Shown here piece by piece: positions 43,108-52,837 of a stretch of DNA of 64,000 bases. The notes under the pieces were generated by a model, which searched no databases, was not told the origin of the DNA, and saw only the letters and a list, made by a program, of their open reading frames with translations. The DNA lies in contig MFPT01000004.1 of NCBI GenBank assembly GCA_001782805.1, forward strand, positions 46,156-110,155. Reading direction: 5' to 3'. Origin of the DNA: Candidatus Magasanikbacteria bacterium RIFCSPHIGHO2_01_FULL_41_23. Its GTDB lineage: Bacteria; Patescibacteria; ABY1; Magasanikbacterales; UBA922. A program made the translations under genes and the position numbers. The stretch's first letter is position 1. Every line of letters begins with the position of its first letter.

Positions 43108-44292
43108 TTATTTTTTCTTTATCATTTCGGCCAATACTTCGGCCGTCTCACTCATGCTCGTTTCTTTACCAAAAATTTTCATATTCAAATTATTTCTGAT
43201 CGCGCATTCCTGCATTAAAGTTAAACCTTCTTTTTCAAACGGCCCGGCACGACGAACGACAATCGGATAGTTTGGTTTTATTTCATCAAGCACGTCCGCG
43301 ATTCCCTGAAATGTTTCCGCGATATTCGTAAAATTCGCGACTCCGCCCGCAATCCACAATCCACGCAAATTTGGTTTGGATAAAACAATTTTCGCCAGCG
43401 CGTAGACTTTTTCACGTGGCGGATTGCCGGAATATTCCGTGTAATTCGCCGGCTTCAATCCGGTTTTTAAAAGCGCGTCCATATTAGCGATACTGGCTCC
43501 GCCTCCGGAAAACAAAATCGCGATATCTCCATCCATTTCCATATATTTTCCCGCTGTTCCTTGATAATATTTTTCACCTTCGTCAATTTTTTTCACGGCA
43601 ATTTCGCGTTCAGTCGGAGCACGACCAAGCATCGTGCGCGGTTCCAATACTTCCCATTCTTTATGTTTGTAAAAAGCATCATCATCCAGCGCCACTTTAG
43701 CATCGGCCGCAATCCAACGACCGTCCACGGTCTTGATTAAAGGATTAATTTCCACGACACGCGTGTCTTCGGCCAAAAAACAATTCCACAATGATCGCGC
43801 GATCGGTTCAAGATTTTCATTACTAAAATCATTATGTAAAGTTGATAATAATGTAATCTCACTATTACGTACATCCAATCCAATTTTGACAATCTTTTCT
43901 TCCGCCACATCTTCAATATCCATTCCTCCGGATTGCGAATAAATCAGCATCGGCTGTTTTCTATTGGTATCGTACGTAATGGAAATATAATGTTCTTCGG
44001 CAATATTTAATTTTTCTTCAATCAGCACCGCGGACACATATTGTCCGCGAATGTTTATGGTGAACAATGTATCACAGACTGTACGAACTTCTTCGGACGA
44101 ACCACAAAATTTAATCCCGTTATTTTTGCCACGTTTTCCTGACAACACTTGGGCTTTAACTACAACGTCTTTAATTCCCAACTCATTATATTTTTGTATC
44201 GCATCATCACCACGACGAACAACAACCCCTTTTGGAATCGCGATACCATGTTTTTTAAATAATTGTTTGCCTTCAAATTCGTAGAGGTTCAT
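43108..44292 (-). CDS. ccsA: ATP-grasp subunit of citryl-CoA synthetase/ATP-citrate lyase
   Basis: About 394 residues from the ATG at 44292 (MNLYEFEGKQLFKKHG), which overlaps the upstream stop by four bases. The N-terminal ATP-grasp part contains VVVKAQVLSGKRGKNNGI and VVEINPLI. The C-terminal part reads PANYTEYSGNPPREKVYALA, then IAGGVANFTNIAETFQGI, VRRAGPFEKEGL and FGKETSMSE. That is much closer to the N-terminal half of ATP-citrate lyase than to SucC, from memory of those families. It forms a three-gene set with the following two genes. Confidence 0.83.
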   Translation of the reverse strand: MNLYEFEGKQLFKKHGIAIPKGVVVRRGDDAIQKYNELGIKDVVVKAQVLSGKRGKNNGIKFCGSSEEVRTVCDTLFTINIRGQYVSAVLIEEKLNIAEEHYISITYDTNRKQPMLIYSQSGGMDIEDVAEEKIVKIGLDVRNSEITLLSTLHNDFSNENLEPIARSLWNCFLAEDTRVVEINPLIKTVDGRWIAADAKVALDDDAFYKHKEWEVLEPRTMLGRAPTEREIAVKKIDEGEKYYQGTAGKYMEMDGDIAILFSGGGASIANMDALLKTGLKPANYTEYSGNPPREKVYALAKIVLSKPNLRGLWIAGGVANFTNIAETFQGIADVLDEIKPNYPIVVRRAGPFEKEGLTLMQECAIRNNLNMKIFGKETSMSETAEVLAEMIKKK

Positions 44293-44987
44293 ATAATTTT
44301 CCACTCTTGAGGAATTTCAATTTCAATCTTTTTGATTTCATCTTTTGTCGCCAATTTGAATTCTACGCTCGTGGCGCAGAGGGCGATTGAATGATGGCTA
44401 TTCGCTTTCGTCTCGACACCCTCTTTCAAAGACTTGGGACTATGTCGTGGCTCGTATTTTACATCACCGACAATCGGGTGTCCAAGATGGGCAAGTTGCG
44501 CCCGGATTTGATGCGATCGACCGGTTTTGAGATTAATTTTAATGATTGCATTGTCGCCCACTTTTTTGACCGTTTCATAATCCAATTCCGCGCGCAAAGT
44601 GTCCGGCGTCTCATGATCAAAAACCATAACCACGTTTTTGATTTCGTCTTTTTTTAAAAAATTAATTAAGGTTCCGGCGTTTGGTAATGGCGTTCCAATT
44701 ACCAGCGCGTGATAGGTTTTTTTAATTGTATGATTGCGAATTTGTTCGCTCAAACGCGCCGCGCCTTTGCTGGTTTTGCCGAACAATACAATTCCCGATA
44801 CGGGTCGATCCAAACGATGCACCACACCTAAAAAAACTTTGCCCAACTTGTGATATTTTTGTTTTAAATAATATTTTACTTCATCGCATAACGTGGCATC
44901 GCCGGTATCGTCGGCCTGCACCAAAACACCGGTCGGTTTGTACACCGCAATAATATGATTGTCTTCGTAGAGAACATGCAAACCCAT
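44289..44987 (-). CDS. RluA-family pseudouridine synthase without S4 domain
   Basis: About 232 residues from the ATG at 44987, one base after the upstream stop. The core starts at MGLHVLYEDNHIIAVYKPTG. The catalytic segment GVVHRLDRPVSGIVLFGKT contains the active Asp, and LKTGRSHQIRAQLAHLGHPIVGD follows. Architecture fits RluA/TruC-type enzymes acting on rRNA or tRNA. Target unknown. It is embedded in the long metabolic operon. Confidence 0.9.
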   Translation of the reverse strand: MGLHVLYEDNHIIAVYKPTGVLVQADDTGDATLCDEVKYYLKQKYHKLGKVFLGVVHRLDRPVSGIVLFGKTSKGAARLSEQIRNHTIKKTYHALVIGTPLPNAGTLINFLKKDEIKNVVMVFDHETPDTLRAELDYETVKKVGDNAIIKINLKTGRSHQIRAQLAHLGHPIVGDVKYEPRHSPKSLKEGVETKANSHHSIALCATSVEFKLATKDEIKKIEIEIPQEWKII

Positions 44988-44988
44988 A

Positions 44989-45921
44989 TCAATTTTTTGA
45001 CCAGCGCGCAAAAATTCCGCAAGGCAATAATCGTCCGGATTCTTCGGCAATTGTTAGTTCGCCTTTTTCAAACATTCCGCCATTATTTTTAAATAATTCT
45101 TGTAAATTATTGGCGTACGCAATCGCCGAATAACCGGACGCATAACCGTTCAATAAAAAAAATAATGGCGTTTCGGTCATGACTTCACGACACAATTTTA
45201 AAAGTGGCACCAAATGATCCCCAATCTGCCACAATTCTTTATGCGGTCCATGCCCAAACGCGGGCGGATCAAGAATAATGCCATCATATTTTCGTCCGCG
45301 TTTCAGTTCTCGTTTTACAAAATCGCGTGCATCGTCAAGAATCCAGCGAATCGGTTTACTACTCAAACCAGAAATGGCTGCGTTGTCGCGCGCCCACTGA
45401 ATCGCGACTTTGGAACCATCGACATGACAAACTTCAGTGCCAGCTTGCGCGCAGGCCAATGTCGCGCCGCCCGTGTAACCAAAAAGATTAAGAACTTTTA
45501 TTGGATCCTGTGATTTTAAATTTTGTCCTTCCGACTTATTGTTATTAATTTTTTCTGTCATCCATTTCCAATTGGACAATTGTTCGGGAAATAAACCAGT
45601 GTGTTTAAACGATGTCGGACGAATCCAAAATTGTAATCCCGAACCCGATAAATCGGAAGAACCAAATTCAATTTTCCAACGAGCCGGCAAATTTTTGGCC
45701 AAATTCCAATCCCCTTTTTTTCCGTCACGCCGAAAACTGGCGTGGGCTTTTGCCCATTCTTTTTCCGGCAAATTTTTATTCCACAGTGCTTGCGGATCCG
45801 GCCGTCGAAAAATAAATTCACCGTAGCGTTCCAGTTTTTCATTATCACCAGAATCTAAGAGCGCGTAACCAGCCGAAGGTTTTACGCTGAGCACAGTTGA
45901 AAGGTTGGTAATTTCAATCAT
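44989..45921 (-). CDS. SAM-dependent methyltransferase of the RlmI/RlmK-like group
   Basis: 310 residues. The N-terminal part is a short beta domain (YALLDSGDNEKLERYGEFIFRR). The AdoMet site is VLNLFGYTGGATLACAQAG near residue 145, then VCHVDGSKVAIQWARDN, and the catalytic-type IILDPPAFGHGPH motif. Related enzymes methylate C5 of cytosine or guanine N2 in 23S rRNA; this family (SAM_MT_RsmB/RlmI-like) is often listed only as class I methyltransferase. Substrate not determined. Confidence 0.85.
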   Translation of the reverse strand: MIEITNLSTVLSVKPSAGYALLDSGDNEKLERYGEFIFRRPDPQALWNKNLPEKEWAKAHASFRRDGKKGDWNLAKNLPARWKIEFGSSDLSGSGLQFWIRPTSFKHTGLFPEQLSNWKWMTEKINNNKSEGQNLKSQDPIKVLNLFGYTGGATLACAQAGTEVCHVDGSKVAIQWARDNAAISGLSSKPIRWILDDARDFVKRELKRGRKYDGIILDPPAFGHGPHKELWQIGDHLVPLLKLCREVMTETPLFFLLNGYASGYSAIAYANNLQELFKNNGGMFEKGELTIAEESGRLLPCGIFARWSKN

Positions 45922-45927
45922 ATAAAA

Positions 45928-46251
45928 TTATAAATCCAATCTAAATTCTTTTCCATAATCCGTAAATCCGAGCCGTTGATACCAATCATGGATTTCGCTA
46001 CGACTGTAGCGACTCGTGGAAACTAATTTATAACATCCTTTTTCACGCGCGCTCGCAATAAGCGCTTCAATTAATTTTTTACCAATTCCTTTTTTCCTAT
46101 ATTCTTCTACTACAAACAAATCTTCTATCAAGCCGAATGATTCTTTATGAAGATCATTTTTTAAAAGATATAAATACACATGGCCGATTTCTTTGCCATT
46201 CTCATTTTCCGAAAAACGAATCGCTTTTGTGGTTAATTCAGTTTGCGTCAT
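45928..46251 (-). CDS. GNAT-family N-acetyltransferase
   Basis: 107 residues. The acetyl-CoA-binding motif A reads LFVVEEYRKKGIGKKLIEAL (R-x-x-G-I-G-K near residue 55), followed by AREKGCYKLVSTS and the C-terminal FYQRLGF-like WYQRLGFTDYGKEFRL. Substrate unknown. It overlaps the yvcK stop by four bases. Confidence 0.9.
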   Translation of the reverse strand: MTQTELTTKAIRFSENENGKEIGHVYLYLLKNDLHKESFGLIEDLFVVEEYRKKGIGKKLIEALIASAREKGCYKLVSTSRYSRSEIHDWYQRLGFTDYGKEFRLDL

Positions 46252-47225
46252 ACCATCACACTATATAAAACCTCACTTAATTTTTGACTGTCATGCCGAA
46301 TCAAACTACGCATCAAAACATCGCCATTTTCTTTATTAACTTCGACCAAATTAATTATATCACGTCTAATAATCTCCATAGTCTTATCAGAAAGATCATC
46401 AATAATCGGATATTCTCCTCGTTCTGAATATTTATCCAAAATATGCGCAGGAAACGAAGTATTATTTACAACAATGACATCAGGTTTCCGACCGGAATAG
46501 CGAGTAATTTCACCGACCAAATCCGTGGCCGTAAAATTATGCGTCTGGCCATATTTGGTCATCAAATTATTAATAAAAATAAATTTCGCCTGGCTCTCCA
46601 CAATAGCAGCGGAAATTCCGGGAATAATAATATTGGCCAAAACACTCGTATATAAATCACCCGGACCCGCGATAATTATATCCGCCTCTTTAATGGCTTC
46701 TATAGCCACGACATAAGCTTGAACTGGAGTTGATAACGACAATTGTTTTACATGACCCAAATTCGGAATTCCCGATTCTTCAATAGAATGTTCGCCTTCA
46801 ATTCTCTGACCCGTATAATATTCGGCGATTAAATTTGTTTGACCCAAAGTAACCGGAATAATGATGCCTTTCACCTGAAATAATTCCGACAAACGCTGAA
46901 TCGCGATTAATTCCGATCCGCCCATATCGGCCAATGCCAGCATCATCAAATTTCCCAATGTGTGACCAGACAAACCTTCGCCTTTGGCAAAACGATACGT
47001 AAATAATTCGCGCAATAATTGATTATCGGTTTCCGCGAGCGCAATAATTGATTTACGGACATCAGACAGTGGCAACAAACCAAATTCATCGCGCACCACT
47101 GCGTTACTGCCACCATCATCAGTCATGCTTACAATAACGCTCAATTCCATATCAGAATATTTTTTTAATCCGGAGAGAACAGGAACCGTGCCTGTTCCTC
47201 CACCGATAACCACTATTTTTTTCAT
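46248..47225 (-). CDS. yvcK: YvcK/CofD-like gluconeogenesis factor
   Basis: 325 residues. The nucleotide-binding start VVIGGGTGTVPVLSGL and the hallmark MTDDGGSNAVVRDEFG-LLPLSDVRKSI are complete. GPGDLYTSVLANIIIPGI follows near residue 190. In Bacillus YvcK binds UDP-sugars and is needed for growth on gluconeogenic substrates and for correct peptidoglycan synthesis. Placement directly after glmS, which feeds UDP-GlcNAc, fits that role. Confidence 0.93.
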   Translation of the reverse strand: MKKIVVIGGGTGTVPVLSGLKKYSDMELSVIVSMTDDGGSNAVVRDEFGLLPLSDVRKSIIALAETDNQLLRELFTYRFAKGEGLSGHTLGNLMMLALADMGGSELIAIQRLSELFQVKGIIIPVTLGQTNLIAEYYTGQRIEGEHSIEESGIPNLGHVKQLSLSTPVQAYVVAIEAIKEADIIIAGPGDLYTSVLANIIIPGISAAIVESQAKFIFINNLMTKYGQTHNFTATDLVGEITRYSGRKPDVIVVNNTSFPAHILDKYSERGEYPIIDDLSDKTMEIIRRDIINLVEVNKENGDVLMRSLIRHDSQKLSEVLYSVMV

Positions 47226-47231
47226 AAAAAA

Positions 47232-49052
47232 TTATTCAACCGTAACCGATTTAGCTAAATTCCGCGGCCGATCCACGTCTTTACCCAAAATGACCGCCAT
47301 GTGATACGCGAATAATTGCAACGGAATGGTATTTATTAACGGCTCCAATAATTCCATTGTTTCCGGAACATAAATCACATCATCCGCCAGTTCCAGTGCG
47401 CGATCGTCGCCCTTTGTAGCCAATAAAATCACTTTCGCGCCACGCGCCCGCACTTCTTCCACATTGCTGCGCATTTTTTCATACAATTGATTTTTGGTCA
47501 TAATCGCGAACACAGGAAATTCCGGACACAACAATGCTAATGGCCCATGTTTCATTTCTCCGCCAGGGAATGCTTCGCTGTGAATATAAGAAATTTCTTT
47601 TAGCTTTAGTGACCCTTCCAACGCCACGGAAAAATTAATGCCGCGTCCCAAAAACATCATATTGTGATAGTCGGAATATTTTTGCGCGACTTTTTTAATC
47701 TCTTCACTTAATTCCAAAGTCTCTTTCATTTTTTGCGCCACTTCACGCAAAGCATCAACAACACGCAAGCCAGTCGCGAGCGATAACCGACGTAAACGAC
47801 CAAATTGCAAAGCATATAAAATCAAAACCGCGATCATATTAGTATACGCTTTAGTGGAAGCGACAGCTAATTCCGGGCCGGCATGAATGTAAGTACCACC
47901 ATCCGTTTCGCGCGCAATAGTTGAACCAACCGCGTTCACAATTCCCCGCACCACTGCGCCGCGACGTTTCGCTTCACGCACTGCGGCCAAAGTATCAGCT
48001 GTTTCTCCTGATTGAGAAATGGCAAAAACTAATGTGTGATTGTCAATGACCGGATCGCGATACCGAAACTCACTGGCCACATCAACTTCGGCCGGAATTC
48101 CCGCCAAACGTTCAAACGCGTATTTCCCGGCCATAGCCGCGTATGATGTTGTGCCGCAGCCGATAAAAATAACCCGATTAATATCGCGTATTTGATTATC
48201 CGTTAAATTAATTCCCCCCAAACGCGCCGTGCCATCGATGATATTATAGCGACCACGAATCGCGTCTTGAAAAACCGTGGGCTGATCATAAATTTCTTTA
48301 AGCATAAAATGCGCGAAGCCTTGTTTTTCCGCCTGCGCTTCATCCCAATCAATTTTCTCCACGCGCTTCTGTATATGTTCATGGCGCACATTAAACGTTT
48401 TAATTGTCTCACGACTGACTTCGGCGATTTCACCATCATCCAAAAAAACCACTTGATTGGTATAAGCTAAAATCGGCGTGGCATCGCTGGCAATATAATG
48501 TTCATTTTCACCAACTCCAATGACGAGCGGACTACCCATTCTCGCTGCGATCAATTTGTCGGGATGATCAGCATGCGTCACTACTAATCCATATGTTCCT
48601 CGCACCTGCGCGAGCGCAGTTTCCACTGCCTGACGCAAATCACCGGAATAATATTTTCCAATCAAATGCACCAACACTTCGGTATCAGTTTGCGAAACAA
48701 ATGATACATCGAGTAATTGATTTTTTAATTCGCGATAATTTTCAATAATACCATTATGCACAATCATCAATTTCCCATTTAAAGCGCTGTGCGGATGCGC
48801 GTTGGCTTCAGTCACTCCACCATGCGTGGCCCAACGCGTGTGTGCGATCCCCATCGTCCCCAACAATTCCTGATCTTTTAGTTTTTCCGATAAAATATCA
48901 ATTTTACCCATGGTTTTCACGCGATTCAATCCGCCATTATTTAAAATCGCCACGCCCGCGCTGTCATAACCGCGATATTCCAAACGACGCAATCCGCGCA
49001 ACAAAATCGGCAAGGCCGGTTCTTTTCCAATATAAGCAATTATTCCGCACAT
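47232..49052 (-). CDS. glmS: glutamine-fructose-6-phosphate aminotransferase (isomerizing)
   Basis: 606 residues. Cys2 (MCGIIAYIG) is the glutaminase nucleophile. RRLEYRGYDSAG, HTRWATHGG and the two SIS domains (SQSGETADTLAAVREAK near 345; CTTSYAAMAG) are present, and the end RNLAKSVTVE is the conserved tail. It makes glucosamine-6-P, the entry to cell-wall amino sugars. The GlmU-like uridylyltransferase is three genes upstream. Confidence 0.98.
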   Translation of the reverse strand: MCGIIAYIGKEPALPILLRGLRRLEYRGYDSAGVAILNNGGLNRVKTMGKIDILSEKLKDQELLGTMGIAHTRWATHGGVTEANAHPHSALNGKLMIVHNGIIENYRELKNQLLDVSFVSQTDTEVLVHLIGKYYSGDLRQAVETALAQVRGTYGLVVTHADHPDKLIAARMGSPLVIGVGENEHYIASDATPILAYTNQVVFLDDGEIAEVSRETIKTFNVRHEHIQKRVEKIDWDEAQAEKQGFAHFMLKEIYDQPTVFQDAIRGRYNIIDGTARLGGINLTDNQIRDINRVIFIGCGTTSYAAMAGKYAFERLAGIPAEVDVASEFRYRDPVIDNHTLVFAISQSGETADTLAAVREAKRRGAVVRGIVNAVGSTIARETDGGTYIHAGPELAVASTKAYTNMIAVLILYALQFGRLRRLSLATGLRVVDALREVAQKMKETLELSEEIKKVAQKYSDYHNMMFLGRGINFSVALEGSLKLKEISYIHSEAFPGGEMKHGPLALLCPEFPVFAIMTKNQLYEKMRSNVEEVRARGAKVILLATKGDDRALELADDVIYVPETMELLEPLINTIPLQLFAYHMAVILGKDVDRPRNLAKSVTVE

Positions 49053-49055
49053 ATT

Positions 49056-50243
49056 TTAAGAAATTAAAGAATACTTTTTGCCTAGACTGGCAAACGTCGC
49101 TACCAATTGATCAATTTGTTCATGCGTATGTGCCGCGGAAATTTGCACGCGAATACGCGCTTTGCCCATGGGTACAACCGGATAACTAAATCCAATTACA
49201 TAAATTCCTTGTGCCAACATTTCGCGGGCAATATCACTGGCAACTTTTCCGTCGCCAATCATCACAGGCACAATCGGGTGAACATCTTGAGGCACCGTAA
49301 ATCCGGCCACAATCATTTTAGCGCGGAAATAATTCGTGTTATCCCAAATCTGCGCGCGCAATTCCGGATGAGCTTCAATGAAATCCAAGACAAACATTGT
49401 CGTCGCGGCGATTACCGGAGGCACAGTGTTGGTAAATAATGTGGTACGCGCACGTTGGTGAAACAAATCAATAATATCTTTTTGCCCGGCAATACAACCA
49501 CCATTCGCTCCGCCCAGCGCTTTACCAAAAGTAGTGGTAATCAAATCCACTCGATCAATTACTCCGCAGGCCTCCACTGCACCTCGACCAGTTTCACCCA
49601 TAAATCCAGTCGCGTGCGAATCATCCACCACCACATACGCATTATATTTTTCCGCCAAATCACAAATTTCTTTGAGGGGCGCGATGTGCCCATCCATGCT
49701 AAACACGCCATCGCTCACCACACAGCGCAATCTTTTTTCTTGCGTGAATTTTAATTTTTCTTCCAAGTCAGCTAGATCGCGATGTTTAAACACGTGGCGC
49801 TCGGCTTTGCACAAACGAATCCCGTCGACAATACTGGCATGATTCAATTCATCAGAAATCACTGCGTCAGCATCAGTCAAAAGCGTGGCAAACACGGCCT
49901 CATTTGCATCCCAACACGACGTAAAAATTATCGCATCATCCTTATGCAAAAATTCCGCAATCTTTTTTTCCAATTCTTTGTGAACAGTTTGCGTACCACA
50001 GATAAATCGAACTGATGACAAACCATATCCGTATTTGTCCAACGCGTTTTTGGCATATTCCACCAATTCTTCACGGCCAGACAAACCCAAATAATTATTG
50101 GCGCAAAAATTCAAAACTTCTTTCCCATTCACACGCACATTGGTGCCCTGACGCGATTCCAAAACCCGATGTTCTTTGTACAGCCCAGCCGATTGAATTT
50201 CCGCAAGTGTTTGTTGGACAATTTTTTCTAAGTTTTGATTCAT
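49056..50243 (-). CDS. kbl: glycine C-acetyltransferase (2-amino-3-ketobutyrate CoA ligase)
   Basis: 395 residues. PLP-dependent fold type I: GKEVLNFCANNYLGLSGREEL near residue 35, DDSHATGFMGETGRG, and the PLP lysine in TTTFGKALGGANGG. It converts 2-amino-3-ketobutyrate and CoA to glycine and acetyl-CoA. The adjacent tdh supplies the substrate. Related KAS/AONS enzymes (BioF) share the fold, but the tdh neighbour and the sequence favour Kbl. Confidence 0.94.
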   Translation of the reverse strand: MNQNLEKIVQQTLAEIQSAGLYKEHRVLESRQGTNVRVNGKEVLNFCANNYLGLSGREELVEYAKNALDKYGYGLSSVRFICGTQTVHKELEKKIAEFLHKDDAIIFTSCWDANEAVFATLLTDADAVISDELNHASIVDGIRLCKAERHVFKHRDLADLEEKLKFTQEKRLRCVVSDGVFSMDGHIAPLKEICDLAEKYNAYVVVDDSHATGFMGETGRGAVEACGVIDRVDLITTTFGKALGGANGGCIAGQKDIIDLFHQRARTTLFTNTVPPVIAATTMFVLDFIEAHPELRAQIWDNTNYFRAKMIVAGFTVPQDVHPIVPVMIGDGKVASDIAREMLAQGIYVIGFSYPVVPMGKARIRVQISAAHTHEQIDQLVATFASLGKKYSLIS

Positions 50244-50249
50244 ATAAAA

Positions 50250-51422
50250 TTATTTTTGGATAGCAAAAACCAACTTGGGATGTTCATTCATTTTTGCTTC
50301 AACCAATTCCGATGAAAATTCAGACAACGGAATAATTGTGCCATTACCTTGTTTCATAATCACATTCCACATTGCGTCTTGAATTCCATTGGTTTTATCA
50401 GACAGGACACGCTGCGCAATCTGCCAAGTCTTAAAAATTTGTCGGCCAATAATATTATGCAAAGTAAAACCTTTAACAATCATACGAGAAAAATGAGGAA
50501 TCGTAAAATCACCATCTTTGATACCAAATAAAATAATTTGGCCACCAAATCGCGTGGCTTCAATGCAATTATTTACTGACGAATTAAATCCAGCCATTTC
50601 CAAACTTACATCAACGCCTTTGTCATACGTAAGTTCCTGAATTTTTTTAATTACTCCAGCGTCAGCATCATACAAATTTGTTTTTGCCAAACTAGGATCA
50701 ATCTGAATAGTTTCGTGCGCACCAAGTTGTTTAGCTAAAGCCAAGTTGGCCGGATTAACATCGACCGCAATAATTTTTGAAGCGCCAAAATGCCGCGCCA
50801 ATAAAATCGCAAACATGCCAATCTGTCCTGCGCCGAAAATCGCCACGCGAGCGCCGCGCACATCCACTTTTGTCAAAGCGTGCACGGCATTGCCAAATGG
50901 ATCAAAGAGCGCGCAGATTTCCGGACGAATGCGATTAAAATCCACGGCCCACAAATTTTTGGCCGGAATTTTGACATATTCCGCATAAATTCCATCCGTA
51001 CTAATTCCCAAAATCGCTTGATCCTGACACACTTCTTCTTCACCCAAACGACACTGATAGCATTTGCCACACGTAACATGCGAATCGCCCGACACATTAC
51101 TCCCAATGTGAATGTCATAATAAGTTGATTCCACAAGCGAGCCGGCCGCGACCACTTCGCCCACAAATTCATGCCCCAAAATCCGCAAAGTTTTGTTTTG
51201 TTTTGCCAATGCGCCCGCAAACATTTCGGTAAAAGCGACGCGTGTCCAAATACCGCGATCAGAGCCACACATGCCAGCGTATTTTACTTTCACAATGACC
51301 GACAAAGCGTCGACAGGATTATTGGTTTCATCCAATTCCGGCATGGCAATTTGGCGCTTGATAAATCCGCGCGAAGTTGTCCAGCCGTCGGTTTTAATAT
51401 CGAGAGTAAGAGCGCTGATCAT
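50250..51422 (-). CDS. tdh: L-threonine 3-dehydrogenase-like zinc alcohol dehydrogenase
   Basis: 390 residues. Catalytic zinc ligands in KYAGMCGSDRG and LGHEFVGEV, a structural zinc site CGKCYQCRLGEEEVC, and the NAD-binding FGAGQIGMFAILLARHFGA. The DPFGNAVHAL segment is characteristic of threonine dehydrogenase. It is six bases before kbl, the classical tdh-kbl pair. It is slightly longer than E. coli Tdh (341), mainly by N-terminal and loop extensions. Confidence 0.9.
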   Translation of the reverse strand: MISALTLDIKTDGWTTSRGFIKRQIAMPELDETNNPVDALSVIVKVKYAGMCGSDRGIWTRVAFTEMFAGALAKQNKTLRILGHEFVGEVVAAGSLVESTYYDIHIGSNVSGDSHVTCGKCYQCRLGEEEVCQDQAILGISTDGIYAEYVKIPAKNLWAVDFNRIRPEICALFDPFGNAVHALTKVDVRGARVAIFGAGQIGMFAILLARHFGASKIIAVDVNPANLALAKQLGAHETIQIDPSLAKTNLYDADAGVIKKIQELTYDKGVDVSLEMAGFNSSVNNCIEATRFGGQIILFGIKDGDFTIPHFSRMIVKGFTLHNIIGRQIFKTWQIAQRVLSDKTNGIQDAMWNVIMKQGNGTIIPLSEFSSELVEAKMNEHPKLVFAIQK

Positions 51423-51439
51423 AAATAATAATTATTTTT

Positions 51440-52198
51440 TTATAGTAAAATTTCCGCTGTTTTCAAATCAGCTTGGGAATTAATCCCCACAGCTTCTTGT
51501 GGTTCAATGCTAATCGAGGAAATTTTAGCGCCTTGTTCAATTGCCAATTGAATTAAATCAGTCAAATAATATTCTTGTTGCGCATTATTATTTTTTAAAG
51601 TTTTAATATTGTCCCATAACCAATCACTTTTAAAACAATAAACGCACGGATTTAATTCCGTAATATTCAATTCTTCCGGTGTACAATCTTTTTTCTCAAT
51701 GCTCCGTACAATGTGTCCATCAGCGCCACGAATTACTCGGCCAAATGTCAAAAACGCCGCACGCCAATCAGAAAAATCAGGAACAGTAACCGTCATCATA
51801 GTGATAGTATTATTACGTTCAATATGTCTCTCTACCAATCGTCTGACCGAATCACCGGATATAAATGGCATATCACCGTATAAAATCACAATGTTGCTCA
51901 CTTCACTGCGCAATTGTTGTTCGGCAACAGCCACCGCGTGTCCGGTTCCCAATCGTTCAACTTGCACCGCATAATCGGCACGCTTGCCTAAAAAATTCTG
52001 CACTGACGGATCGTCATTACAAACAATTACGGTCGGCTTGCGATCAAACTGGACTTTTTCGACTGTACTGACTACATAATCAATTAACGGCTTACCGTGC
52101 AACAAGTGCATGACTTTGAGCATTGTGCTATTCATACGCCTGCCCAAACCAGCGGCCAAAATAATCGCGCCGATAGTTTTTTTATTTTGTTCATTCAT
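51440..52198 (-). CDS. GlmU-like nucleotidyltransferase (N-terminal uridylyltransferase domain only)
   Basis: 252 residues. The signature GAIILAAGLGRRMNSTMLKVMHLLHGKP is that of UDP-GlcNAc pyrophosphorylases, and VERLGTGHAVAVAEQQL and ILYGDMPFISGD follow. The left-handed beta-helix acetyltransferase half of GlmU is missing. It probably activates GlcNAc-1-P or a related sugar phosphate. It overlaps the upstream HAD gene by four bases. Confidence 0.87.
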   Translation of the reverse strand: MNEQNKKTIGAIILAAGLGRRMNSTMLKVMHLLHGKPLIDYVVSTVEKVQFDRKPTVIVCNDDPSVQNFLGKRADYAVQVERLGTGHAVAVAEQQLRSEVSNIVILYGDMPFISGDSVRRLVERHIERNNTITMMTVTVPDFSDWRAAFLTFGRVIRGADGHIVRSIEKKDCTPEELNITELNPCVYCFKSDWLWDNIKTLKNNNAQQEYYLTDLIQLAIEQGAKISSISIEPQEAVGINSQADLKTAEILL

Positions 52199-52836
52199 AT
52201 TTTTTGATATAAATTGTTTTGTATATGTTGGGCAATTTCCGTCAAATTATCAAAAAAGGGCAGGCCACTCGTTTCATAATCTGACAATGAAAATTTTGGT
52301 GACACTTTTAATACCGCACGAATTGAAGGATGTTCAGTTATAATTTCTTTTGCTTCGTTTATTTTATCATTAACCAGCCAGCCACTGATAGTCGTCGCGT
52401 TGGCTAATTCATTAATTACACGAATTTTGGAATCCGAGATCATAAATAATCGATCAAAATAATCATGAATGCCGCAAGCGCGCACTTTGGCTTCTTGAAA
52501 ATCAGAGTCACCTAAACTTAACAAAATTAACGGCTGTTGACATTTTTTCAGCGTATTAAGAAAATAAATTGCATCAGAAAAAAGCCATTGTTGGCAATTC
52601 TCGGTTATTTTTTTAAAAAACGCAAGGATTTCATCATACACAAAGCCATTCTCGAACAATATTTTGGCATGAACTTTATCGCTATATACCATATATCCAT
52701 TTTCATTGATGCGTGCCCGAGAATAGGTTTCATTCCACAATTCAGTTGATACACCAATGGCAAGCGCGGCTTCACAACGCGCTCGGTGAAAAGCCTGTGT
52801 GTCAAAAAGCGTATCGTCAAAATCAATTAAAAACAT
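52195..52836 (-). CDS. HAD-superfamily hydrolase
   Basis: About 213 residues from the ATG at 52836. Motif I is FLIDFDDTLFDT (nucleophile DxD), motif II the LILLSLGDS strand, and motif IV is weak (SGWLVNDKINEAKE). The cap is helical. Small phosphate esters are the likely substrates. It lies one base after the TrmB-type regulator gene. Confidence 0.82.
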   Translation of the reverse strand: MFLIDFDDTLFDTQAFHRARCEAALAIGVSTELWNETYSRARINENGYMVYSDKVHAKILFENGFVYDEILAFFKKITENCQQWLFSDAIYFLNTLKKCQQPLILLSLGDSDFQEAKVRACGIHDYFDRLFMISDSKIRVINELANATTISGWLVNDKINEAKEIITEHPSIRAVLKVSPKFSLSDYETSGLPFFDNLTEIAQHIQNNLYQKI

Positions 52837-52837
52837 A

